Shown: positions 51,730 to 59,618 of the stretch, piece after piece | Layout: every line of letters begins with the position of its first letter | Position numbering within the stretch: the first letter of the stretch is position 1 | NCBI GenBank assembly: GCA_041736465.1 | Contig: JBGSTO010000266.1 | Span: forward strand, 1-64,000 | Source: JAJUJL01 sp041736465 | GTDB lineage: Bacteria; Chloroflexota; Anaerolineae; Anaerolineales; UBA4823 | DNA: 64,000 nt | Reading direction: 5' to 3' | Made by a program: the position numbers and the translations under genes | The notes under the pieces: model-generated | The model's input: only the letters and a program-made list of their open reading frames with translations | What the model was told of the DNA's origin: nothing | The model's database searches: none

Positions 51730-52866
51730 CTATCCGTTCGCGGCGACCTCCAGGCAGGCTTCAGCGCGTTCATCCAGAGACAAACCCAATCCGGGAGCAT
51801 CGGGCAGTTTCAGCATATCCCCTTGTGGGCGCAGTTGATCGCCCGCCAGGCTGTCGCCCAGGAACTGCGGGCCATTGAGGGCACATGGCTTCTCAAGTCC
51901 AGCCCAGGAATACAAATGCAGTGCGGCTGCCAGCGATAGATCCGGATCTGTCAGGCCCGACCCCAGCACACCCAGCCCATTTTCACGAGCAATCTCCACG
52001 ATGCGCCGAGCGGCCCACAGACCTGCCGAACGAGCTGGTTTGAGGGTGACGCCATCCAGCATTCCTAAAGCAATAAATTCCTCGAACTCCACCGGCGAGA
52101 TGATGCCTTCATCCATGTACACCGGTACTGCTCCCAAACGCTTCAGCGCCTGGTATCCACGGATCCGGTTTGGCGGCAGAGGCGACTCCAGCACCTGCAC
52201 GCCTGCATCTGCCAGGCGCGGCAGGATTTCCAATGCCGTATCCACGCTGTAGCCCGTGTTGGCATCCGTCCATAAAAATGTTCCGGGAAAACTGCGCCTT
52301 ACCAGGCCCACCAGTTGCAGATCATATTCAGGAGTTTGCGGCGGTCCAACCTTGATATTGAAATTGCTAAAACCGCGCTGCCGCGCCTGTTCCATTTGCT
52401 GCTCTGCCTGCTCCAGAGTGGGAGCATTCAAAGTCCAATTGAGCTGGATGGATGAGAGCCTGGCGCCGCCGAGCAAGTCAGCGGCACGCTTGCCCAATTG
52501 CCTACCGGTTAAATCGTAGCAAGCCAGGTCTATCGCCGCTTTGCTCAGCGGCATCCCGGTCGAAAACGCCGGGCGGATGGCATAATTCATGCGCCGGTGG
52601 ATTTCCTCCATGTCAGCCGGGTTGGCCCCTACTATCACTGGTGCTAAATAGTTGCACAGTGTAGTTTCAACTGATTCGCTGGTTTCATACGTCCAGGTAG
52701 GCACCGGCACAGCCTGTCCCCAACCTTGATTGCCATCCTCGTCGGTCAGGCGAACAAGTATAGAAGGCCGCCGAACGATGCCATCTGCGCCTGGTTTGAA
52801 GAACTTAAACGCGCCCACAAAAGAATAATCGAAACGACCAACTTCCACTCGTATGATCTGGCTCAT
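51730..52866 (-). CDS. mandelate racemase/muconate lactonising-type enzyme
   Basis: A 378-residue enolase-superfamily member of normal size. The barrel holds NFNIKVG (the first Lys of the K-x-K motif is Asn here), WTDANTGY (Asp), VLESPLPP (Glu), VYMDEGI (Asp/Glu) and LKPARSAGL (Lys). Loss of the first Lys but retention of the second and of the barrel-strand-six Lys is a feature of some racemase/epimerase-type members. It probably acts on a sugar acid or amino-acid derivative. It lies seven bases from the MtaA-like gene upstream. Confidence 0.85.
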   Translation of the reverse strand: MSQIIRVEVGRFDYSFVGAFKFFKPGADGIVRRPSILVRLTDEDGNQGWGQAVPVPTWTYETSESVETTLCNYLAPVIVGANPADMEEIHRRMNYAIRPAFSTGMPLSKAAIDLACYDLTGRQLGKRAADLLGGARLSSIQLNWTLNAPTLEQAEQQMEQARQRGFSNFNIKVGPPQTPEYDLQLVGLVRRSFPGTFLWTDANTGYSVDTALEILPRLADAGVQVLESPLPPNRIRGYQALKRLGAVPVYMDEGIISPVEFEEFIALGMLDGVTLKPARSAGLWAARRIVEIARENGLGVLGSGLTDPDLSLAAALHLYSWAGLEKPCALNGPQFLGDSLAGDQLRPQGDMLKLPDAPGLGLSLDERAEACLEVAANG

Positions 52867-52873
52867 ACTCGCC

Positions 52874-53905
52874 TCACACTACCTGACTTTTTGTTTGGGA
52901 TGCCTGCCGCCATGCTTCGGCAGCTTGTTTCATGGCGCGAATGTTCTCCAAAGGAGTGTATGGCGCCATAGCACAGCCCGGATTCAACACGTCCACGCCG
53001 CGCTGCAGGCAATCCATGGACGACCGGTATACATCCTCTGGTGTACCATTCAGCAGAACCTTCACCGTGGGCACATATCCCACCATTGCCACCTTGCCTT
53101 TAAGAGATTGGCTGGCAGTGGTAATATCCACGCCCTCATCGAAGCTGTAAGCGCTGGCGCCGGTCTCGGCAATGAAAGGCGTGTGCCGGGTAGATTTTCC
53201 GCAGATATGGAGTATCGTCGGAGCCTTCACCCCCGAGCATAAAATTCTATGGTAAGGAGCAATAAAATCTCGGTATGTGCCGGGTGAGATCAGATCCCCA
53301 GAACACGATGCCTCACCCAGTGTGATCGCATCCGCCCCGGCATCGACCTGTGCGTTGGCGTAGCGCACGGCCAGCGGTGTCAGCGCCTGCATAATGCGGT
53401 GCACATAGTCCGGGTCGGTGATCAGCCAGATGAGGAAGTTGCTGAAACCAAAAAGCTTGGCCGCCATTGAAAATGGGCCAACGATCGAGGAAACGACTGG
53501 CACCTCGCCGTCATAACGTTTGCGCAGATCTGAAATCGCCCTGAGCACTACGGGTACCCGGCCGCGATCGAAGAAATCATCTGGAATATCCAGCTCATCG
53601 GGATGAGAGAATGGATGTGCTGTTTCAGTAGGGAGTGTGTCGATTGTGCGAAAATCGATAGGAGCGCCCAGGGCTTCGACTTCAATGGTCATGCAGAATG
53701 GTAGTTTGATGCACTCGATTCCGGTATATAACCAGATTGTTTCTGCCAATCCAGCCAGCATCTGAGCGTTGTGGTGCGCTTCGGGCCAGTGGATGCCGCT
53801 GCGCTCCATCATCTCAACCGTAATGCCGGTAGCAATCGAAGTAACCGGAGGGCGGTCAACCGGTTTGAAGCTTAACGCTGCCAGAAATCTCTGCTTGGCA
53901 TTCAT
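52874..53905 (-). CDS. MtaA-like corrinoid methyltransferase (URO-D fold, zinc motif kept)
   Basis: A 343-residue URO-D-superfamily protein of the methyltransferase branch. Of the five family members here it alone keeps the zinc site: HICG at about residues 231-234 and Cys near 311 in LNPGCAMAPYTPLENIRAM. The start, NAKQRFLAALSFKPVDRPPV, is the standard branch signature. Known relatives move methyl groups from corrinoid proteins to a thiol. No corrinoid protein or methyltransferase I is in the window, so the methyl donor is not evident. A demethylation step on a methoxylated compound is possible. Confidence 0.85.
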   Translation of the reverse strand: MNAKQRFLAALSFKPVDRPPVTSIATGITVEMMERSGIHWPEAHHNAQMLAGLAETIWLYTGIECIKLPFCMTIEVEALGAPIDFRTIDTLPTETAHPFSHPDELDIPDDFFDRGRVPVVLRAISDLRKRYDGEVPVVSSIVGPFSMAAKLFGFSNFLIWLITDPDYVHRIMQALTPLAVRYANAQVDAGADAITLGEASCSGDLISPGTYRDFIAPYHRILCSGVKAPTILHICGKSTRHTPFIAETGASAYSFDEGVDITTASQSLKGKVAMVGYVPTVKVLLNGTPEDVYRSSMDCLQRGVDVLNPGCAMAPYTPLENIRAMKQAAEAWRQASQTKSQVV

Positions 53906-53960
53906 TTCATCGGCCCAGGTCTATTGTTTATACAGAATGTCGATTCAGCCATTTGATAGC

Positions 53961-54977
53961 TCATCTTTCGACCTGTGAAGGCGCGCTCTGCCGCACGACC
54001 AGCTCGGGGCGGATGACGATCGTATTTTCGTGGTGGTTGGAGTGTTGAATTTGTTTGAGCAGCAAACCCATCGCCTGGGAGCCCAGTTCGAAGCGATCCA
54101 CCCTGCAGGTAGTAAGCGATGGGGTCACCCAGGCCGCGATGGGAATATCATCATAACCAACCACCGCCACATCCTCCGGAACCCGCACACCTGCCTGCTT
54201 ACAGATTTGCAGCGCGCTGACTGCCACCAGGTCGTTATGACAAACCAGGGCATCCAGATCAGGGTATCTGGAAAACAAATGCTGGATCGCTTCCGCCGCC
54301 TCTTCCTGAATAGGCCGGCAGTGGTACACCAATCCCGCATCATATCGCAGCCCATGATGATCCAGCGCACGCTGGTAGCCTGCCAGACGCTGCTGGCTGG
54401 ACAGGGAAACCAATGGGCCGGCGACCACGCCGATCCGGCGGCGCCCCCCACGCAGCAAGTGCTCCACCACCTGCTCCCCGCCGTGGGCGTCATCGATTAA
54501 CACGGTACCAACATTTGCTACAGGCAGCTGGCGTGATACCAGTACGACCGCAGGAAAGCGTTCAACTGCGGCGCACAGTTCATCATCCGGCAAGCGTGAG
54601 CTGCATAAGATCAGCCCATCGATCATTTTCTCTTCAAGCGAGGCCAGGACTGACTTCTCCTGCTCGGAGTCTTCATTGGTGTTGCACAGAAAAACGCTAT
54701 ATCCTTTTGAGTATGCCTGGCTTTCTACGCCGCTGACCAGTCCTGAGAAGAAGGGATTATCAATATCCGGAATCACCAAACCCAGGGTAGTTGTGTGCTG
54801 GGTTACCAGGCTGCGCGCGATGCTGCTGGGTCTGTAACCCAATTCATCGATAATCGCCAACACCTTCTCCCGGGTAGACTCGCTCACATCTTCTTTGTGA
54901 TTGACCACGCGGGATACCGTCATCAGGGATACACCGGCGCGGTGAGCAACTTCGGTCATGGTGATTCTTTGTGCCAT
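53961..54977 (-). CDS. LacI-family transcriptional regulator
   Basis: A 338-residue LacI/GalR regulator. ATG at 54977 follows GAGGAG; an in-frame ORF continues upstream but lacks the family start. Residues 1-58 are the helix-turn-helix and hinge (TMTEVAHRAGVSLMTVSRVV, ARSLVTQHT). The remainder is the periplasmic-binding-like effector domain (LGLVIPDIDNPFFSGLVSG). It lies mid-operon but has its own promoter with overlapping operators. It likely controls itself and the surrounding catabolic genes; the inducer is unknown. Confidence 0.92.
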   Translation of the reverse strand: MAQRITMTEVAHRAGVSLMTVSRVVNHKEDVSESTREKVLAIIDELGYRPSSIARSLVTQHTTTLGLVIPDIDNPFFSGLVSGVESQAYSKGYSVFLCNTNEDSEQEKSVLASLEEKMIDGLILCSSRLPDDELCAAVERFPAVVLVSRQLPVANVGTVLIDDAHGGEQVVEHLLRGGRRRIGVVAGPLVSLSSQQRLAGYQRALDHHGLRYDAGLVYHCRPIQEEAAEAIQHLFSRYPDLDALVCHNDLVAVSALQICKQAGVRVPEDVAVVGYDDIPIAAWVTPSLTTCRVDRFELGSQAMGLLLKQIQHSNHHENTIVIRPELVVRQSAPSQVER

Positions 54978-54991
54978 GAGCTCCTCAAGGC

Positions 54992-55029
54992 TGTTAGCGA
55001 TACCGTTATCGTTATCGTTAGCGCTCACA
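54992..55029 (-). promoter_or_regulatory. paired LacI-type operators in the lacI-like leader
   Basis: TGTTAGCGATACCG (54992-55005) and the facing TGTGAGCGCTAACG (minus strand, 55016-55029) both fit the LacI/GalR operator pattern with a central CG. Between them is a CGTTAT repeat. The pair is arranged head to head just downstream of the -10 box, suited to autorepression by the gene that follows. Confidence 0.65.
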
Positions 55030-55031
55030 GT

Positions 55032-55060
55032 ATTATAGAGAAATCTCACAGCAGAGTCAA
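55032..55060 (-). promoter_or_regulatory. sigma-70 promoter of the LacI-family gene
   Basis: On the minus strand TTGACT (55055-55060) and a perfect TATAAT (55032-55037) are 17 bases apart. The start point would fall in the operator pair. It is located in the 146-base gap after the zinc dehydrogenase gene. Confidence 0.82.
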
Positions 55061-55123
55061 TTACCCGCATGGGTGATTTGTTCCCAACCGGAAAAGCGGC
55101 TATCCCGCCTTCCCAGATAGCCA

Positions 55124-56161
55124 TCAAACGTCGACTTCGACCAGGATTTTTACCGTTTCAGCGTGTGGATCTGCCAATAAGTCAAATGCCTGCTGGACTT
55201 CCTGCAGCGGAAAGCGATGAGTGATCAATCCCTGCAGATCTACCCGGCGTGCTGCCAGCATTAAGACCGCATCTTGAAAATTCCAGTTATATCCCTGTGA
55301 TCCTGCCAGGGAGATCTCGCGCTGCACAAACAAATTGGCTGGCAAGGATACCTCAGGCTGCTCGAATAAACCCACCAGAACTGCTTTGCCCCCCTTGCGC
55401 AGTGACTGGAGCGTTTGCTGGAGCGTAATTTGGAGCCCGACAGCCTCAAAAGCTACCTCCACACCCAGGTTATCCGTCAGTTCTTTGATTTTCGAAACGG
55501 CACCGCCCTGGTGATTGTCCAAAGCCGCGGCAGCGCCCATCTCCACCGCCTGCTCCAGCCGGAAGCGTCGCAAATCCACAACGAAAACCGGTTCGGCGCC
55601 TGCCAGACGTGCAGTTTGCAGCAGCAGCAGACCCACCGCTCCCGCACCAAAGATGGCGCACGATCGCCCCAGGGTTAGTCCGCTGAGCTTGAGTGCGTGT
55701 AAAGCGACCGACAGCGGCTCGAGCAGGGCGCCTTCGGCATACGTTGCGCCTGGTGGAAGCCGGTGCACCCAGCGCTCTGGCGCACAAAAGTGCGTCGTCA
55801 GGCCGCCTTGCCCGCGCCGGTATTGGAAGCTGATATCGGTGCATAAATGATACTGCCCGCGCAGGCAAAAATGGCAGGTGCCGCAGGCAATTACCGGCTC
55901 TACCGTCACCCTATCCCCGGGCTTCAGCCGGGAAACGCCCGCCCCTACTGCCACTACATTGCCGGATATTTCGTGCCCCACAGACACCGGCAGCGCCGCT
56001 GCCGGATGCTTGCCTTTGAAGATGTGCAGGTCACTGCCGCACAGGGTTACGGCACGCACGCCAATCAGTACGTCCTGCAGACCGGGCTCTGGCATCGGGC
56101 GTGAGAGCAGCTCCACTTTTCCCGGAGCGACAACGTGAGCCATGGGTATCTCAACTGGCAT
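55124..56161 (-). CDS. zinc-dependent medium-chain dehydrogenase
   Basis: A 345-residue alcohol/polyol dehydrogenase. The catalytic-zinc Cys is in TLCGSDLHIFKG and its partners in VGHEISG. The structural-zinc loop CGTCHFCLRGQYHLC has all four Cys. The NAD motif is GAGAVGLLLLQTA. AAGGAGG stands nine bases before the ATG, which lies within the last codons of the gene upstream. Family members act on sorbitol, threonine, galactitol or sugar acids. The setting suggests oxidation of a polyol or hydroxy acid. Confidence 0.9.
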   Translation of the reverse strand: MPVEIPMAHVVAPGKVELLSRPMPEPGLQDVLIGVRAVTLCGSDLHIFKGKHPAAALPVSVGHEISGNVVAVGAGVSRLKPGDRVTVEPVIACGTCHFCLRGQYHLCTDISFQYRRGQGGLTTHFCAPERWVHRLPPGATYAEGALLEPLSVALHALKLSGLTLGRSCAIFGAGAVGLLLLQTARLAGAEPVFVVDLRRFRLEQAVEMGAAAALDNHQGGAVSKIKELTDNLGVEVAFEAVGLQITLQQTLQSLRKGGKAVLVGLFEQPEVSLPANLFVQREISLAGSQGYNWNFQDAVLMLAARRVDLQGLITHRFPLQEVQQAFDLLADPHAETVKILVEVDV

Positions 56162-57107
56162 GGTTTAGCGCCTCCTTCAAGACCGGGTTTTCTAACCGCC
56201 CGAGACCTTCAATTTCGACACGCATACGATCGCCGGGTCTGACCGGCAAACGCGGATCTGCCGTATCCCCTCTCCGGCGAGGCGAGCCTGTCAGGATCAC
56301 ATCTCCCGGTTCGAGGGTTGCCAGCCCGGAAATGTAGCTGACCAACGCGGGTACATCAAAGCGCATCTCGCCGGTGCAGGCATCCTGCACCAGTTCGTCG
56401 TTCAACCAGGTCCGCAGGCGTAAATTACCCGGTTCGAGCAGCTCATCACAGGTAACCAGCGCCGGTCCAAGCGGGCAAAAGCTATCCAGCATCTTACCGC
56501 TGGTCCACTGCGAGCTGCGCGCCTGGATTTGAGGCGCGCCAACATCATTGGCAATCGTGAGTCCAGCCACATATTCCCATCCCCGTTCGGGAGGGATTCG
56601 TCTGCCCACACGCCCGATCACCACCGCCAGTTCGCCTTCGTATTCCAGATAGTCTACTTCCGGAGGCAGGTACACGGCAGCTCCCTGCCCTGCCAGGCTG
56701 GTAGCAGTCTTGTGAAACAGCACCGGGTATGCTGGTGGATCAAAGCTCCCCGGCGGTATAGGCGGGTAGTTCAAGCCCACGCAAACCAGCTTGCCGGGTC
56801 GCAGCACAGGCGGCAGCAGGCTGACTTCATCCAGGGGGCTGGTAATCCCCAGGTTTAGCAGGCGGTCCGGCATCTCCGCCAGTTGAGAAACAATCTGCTG
56901 CCGTAGCTCGCTCAAGCCCTCCATCGCTTGTTTGCCAGCCTGCAGCAAGCTTTGCATTCCCTCGGAGATAATTTCCGCCGAGACAGGCGCCAGGTAGCCT
57001 GCCTGGGACGACCAGGTGTGCAGCGCATTCAAAGGATTAATGATCAGGTCACCTTCAAGCAGCCCGATGCCCGTATAATCATTCTTCCGGAAGCTCACTA
57101 AGCGCAC
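56151..57107 (-). CDS. fumarylacetoacetase-fold hydrolase with altered lid
   Basis: A 318-residue FAH-family protein. GTG at 57107 is chosen because GGAGGT lies seven bases before it. Metal ligands are in YEGELAVVIG (two Glu) and ANDVGAP (Asp), and TGSPRRRGD closes the active site. The usual NYxxHxxE segment, which gives the catalytic His/Glu, reads VGLNYPPIPPGS, so the catalytic His is absent. It may be a hydratase or isomerase variant, or less active. It lies between an enoyl-CoA hydratase and a zinc dehydrogenase. Confidence 0.82.
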   Translation of the reverse strand: MRLVSFRKNDYTGIGLLEGDLIINPLNALHTWSSQAGYLAPVSAEIISEGMQSLLQAGKQAMEGLSELRQQIVSQLAEMPDRLLNLGITSPLDEVSLLPPVLRPGKLVCVGLNYPPIPPGSFDPPAYPVLFHKTATSLAGQGAAVYLPPEVDYLEYEGELAVVIGRVGRRIPPERGWEYVAGLTIANDVGAPQIQARSSQWTSGKMLDSFCPLGPALVTCDELLEPGNLRLRTWLNDELVQDACTGEMRFDVPALVSYISGLATLEPGDVILTGSPRRRGDTADPRLPVRPGDRMRVEIEGLGRLENPVLKEALNHAS

Positions 57108-57135
57108 AACACCACCTCCAGGAGCCAGATCGAAC

Positions 57136-57981
57136 TCAGCCGCCCGATAGAGTCTCGGTGAAATTGGGTGCACGCTTCTCGAGGAATGCGTTGCGCCCCT
57201 CGACAGAATCCGCACCGCCTCCCGTCCGCACCCGCATCTCTCGTTCTAAGGCAAGGCCAACTTCGTAGCCTTCACGCAGCCCGGTATTGACGCAGCGTTT
57301 ACTGGCAGACACTGCCAGGGGGGCATTGGCTGCGATCTCTCCGGCGAGCGCGAGTGCTTTGATCAGCAGCTGCTCATCAGGAACCAGGTATTCCACCAGT
57401 CCCATCTGATACGCTTCGGCAGCCTCCACAGTGCGCCCGGTCAGCAGCAGATCTAAAGCACGCCCGCGCCCGACCAGGCGCGGCAGGCGCTGTGTGCCGC
57501 TGCCAGAAGCAAAGGCGCCAACTTTAACCTCGGGGAAACCGATGCGCGCCGAATGGGCTGCCAGGCGCACGTCGCAGGCCAAAGTGAGCACCGCACCGCC
57601 GCCCATCGCAAATCCATTGATCGCTGCCAGCACCGGCAGGCGAGAGGCTTCGATGGCGGCATTCAGACCGGCTTCGACATAATCGTTTTCCAACAGCCAA
57701 CCCACGTCGGTGCTGAAATCACGGATATCCGAACCAACCGAGAATGAGCGCTCAAATCCGGTCAGCACCAGGCAGCGCACCTCCGGGTTGGCTTCCAGAT
57801 CCAGCAGCGTGGCCCAAATTGCCCGCTTCACCCCGAAGCGCAGCACGCCTAACGGTCTCGATTGGATCGTCATGATCGCGACGCCAGGGCGCGGCTGTTC
57901 CACGACAACAGCTTCACGCTCCATCGGGCCGGGCGGGATGGTTGGATACTGCCGGTCTGCCTCCGGTAAGACAGGGCTCAT
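57136..57981 (-). CDS. enoyl-CoA hydratase/isomerase-family protein
   Basis: A 281-residue crotonase-fold protein. Oxyanion-hole segments are RSFSVGSDIRDF and INGFAMGGGAVLTLACD. In classic hydratases two Glu stand near the second and third segments; here FPEVKVGAFASGSGTQRL keeps only the first region's Glu. An N-terminal 30-residue Pro-rich arm is unusual. The start overlaps the CoA-transferase stop as ATGA, so the two are coupled. It should act on the CoA thioester made by that transferase. Confidence 0.88.
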   Translation of the reverse strand: MSPVLPEADRQYPTIPPGPMEREAVVVEQPRPGVAIMTIQSRPLGVLRFGVKRAIWATLLDLEANPEVRCLVLTGFERSFSVGSDIRDFSTDVGWLLENDYVEAGLNAAIEASRLPVLAAINGFAMGGGAVLTLACDVRLAAHSARIGFPEVKVGAFASGSGTQRLPRLVGRGRALDLLLTGRTVEAAEAYQMGLVEYLVPDEQLLIKALALAGEIAANAPLAVSASKRCVNTGLREGYEVGLALEREMRVRTGGGADSVEGRNAFLEKRAPNFTETLSGG

Positions 57982-59594
57982 TGCACACCTCCATCAGGTT
58001 GGTAGCCAGGGCGAAGCCGTACCGGTAGATTCAGGCGCGGCTTTGCCAGGATATCTGCAGCCAGCTGCATTGGCTCTGCTGCGAATATGCGCGCATCCAT
58101 CTCTTTCAGGTGCGTGCTGACCCGCGGCGTAAACTGCATGAACGCCAGCACATCTCTGTGCACATCGATCCCGGGCGCCACCTCCACCAGGGTCAGACCC
58201 TGCTCGTCGCGCTCGAATACCGCCCTTTCGGTAATGTAGAGCGCCTGCTGGCCCTGCCGGGCTGCATGCCAGCCGTTATATGAGATCTGTTCCAGGCGCT
58301 CGATAAACTTCGGATGCCGGCCTTCTTTCACGATGTTCAGCTTTCCACCGGACCAGGCAATTTGCAGGTCACCGGCAGTGTACGTGCCGCTGAAAACCAT
58401 CTTACGCGCACTTTGCGCGATGTTTTGAAAACCACCAATGCCGATGACCTTATCGCCAAACCGGCTGACGTTGACGCTCCCCTGGGAGTCGACCTGGGCA
58501 AAGGAAAGAAAAGCAAGGTCCAGCCCACCGCCGTCATAGAAGTCGAACTGGTAAGGCTGGTCGATCAGGGCGTCGTAGTTCACTGCCGCACCGGCATCCA
58601 CACCCGAGGCCGGAGCACCGCCGATCAGCCCTTGCTCGTTGGTGAGCACGATCTGCTCCAGAAAACCTTCCTCGGCGGCGATATTAGCGATCCCGGTGGA
58701 GATTCCCGCTCCCAGGTTGCATATCGCCCCCGGGAAAAGCTCCATAGCAGCCCGGCGAGCGATCGCTTTGCGGGCATCATTGGGCAAGCTGGGGATCTGA
58801 TCCAGCGGGATGCGCAGCTCGCCGGCATATGCCGGGCTGTATTCAGTCATGTAGGTTTGGCGCTGGTCAGGGTCCAGCACAACCAGATCTACCAGCATTC
58901 CGGGAATTTTGACCTCCTTGGGCGGCAGCGTGCCGCGCCGCGCCAGCCGCGCCACCTGCACGATCACCACACCACCGGTATTGTGGGCAGCCTGCGCCAT
59001 CGCCAGCATCTCGCCGAAAACCGCCTCGCGTTCCATGCTGATGTTGCCATCTTCATCCGCAGTCGTACCGCGCAGAAAAGCGATATCAATCCGGTACGGT
59101 TTATAGCGCAGCCACTCGCGGCCGTCCACCTGTGCCAGCTCCACCAGCTCGTCTTTCGCACACTCGCTCTGCCTGCCGCCGCCGTAGCGCGGATCCACAA
59201 AAGTGTGCAGCCCCACTTGTGAGAACAGGCCCGGGCGCCCGGCAGCGATCTCGCGCATCAACTGCGAAAGCGTCCCCTGCGGCAGAGTGTAGGCCTCGAC
59301 CTGGTTGCGGCGCGCCATCTCCTGTATCGGCGGAGTATTGACCAGCGCCCCGGTCACAATGCGTTTGAGCAGCTCGGGGTGCGCCAGGCGCCCCACGCCC
59401 TGGGTGGACATGTCGCCGATGCCCACCGGGTGAAGCAGGGTGAGCTGCCTGGGTTTGCGGGTTGACTCAAAGCGGGCTGCCAAGGCCACGATCAATGCCT
59501 CTGGAACCGCATGTCCGCCGCCTGAGCCGCCAATCAGCACGGTGTCACCATCTTCAACCAGTTGTACGGCTTCTTCAAGAGAGACGATACGCAC
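57978..59594 (-). CDS. acetate/propionate-type CoA-transferase
   Basis: A 538-residue family I CoA-transferase with both halves fused, as in propionate CoA-transferase. It starts VEDGDTVLIGGSGGGHAVPE. The catalytic Glu lies in VLTNEQGLIGGAPASG at about residue 320, and the oxyanion-type loop is GAGISTGIANIA. It moves CoA between short-chain acids. Followed by the enoyl-CoA hydratase, it likely activates a hydroxy or unsaturated acid. The intact length and Glu support activity. Confidence 0.9.
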   Translation of the reverse strand: MRIVSLEEAVQLVEDGDTVLIGGSGGGHAVPEALIVALAARFESTRKPRQLTLLHPVGIGDMSTQGVGRLAHPELLKRIVTGALVNTPPIQEMARRNQVEAYTLPQGTLSQLMREIAAGRPGLFSQVGLHTFVDPRYGGGRQSECAKDELVELAQVDGREWLRYKPYRIDIAFLRGTTADEDGNISMEREAVFGEMLAMAQAAHNTGGVVIVQVARLARRGTLPPKEVKIPGMLVDLVVLDPDQRQTYMTEYSPAYAGELRIPLDQIPSLPNDARKAIARRAAMELFPGAICNLGAGISTGIANIAAEEGFLEQIVLTNEQGLIGGAPASGVDAGAAVNYDALIDQPYQFDFYDGGGLDLAFLSFAQVDSQGSVNVSRFGDKVIGIGGFQNIAQSARKMVFSGTYTAGDLQIAWSGGKLNIVKEGRHPKFIERLEQISYNGWHAARQGQQALYITERAVFERDEQGLTLVEVAPGIDVHRDVLAFMQFTPRVSTHLKEMDARIFAAEPMQLAADILAKPRLNLPVRLRPGYQPDGGVQ

Positions 59595-59618
59595 AGGTCA
59601 TTTACTCCTATTTTGCTT

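Noticed and set aside
53961..55127. longer start for the LacI-family gene at 55127
   Set aside because: The extra codons cross the promoter and operators and precede the normal N-terminal helix-turn-helix.
58314..59222. 302-codon + strand ORF
   Set aside because: Antisense to the CoA-transferase, with no motif of its own.
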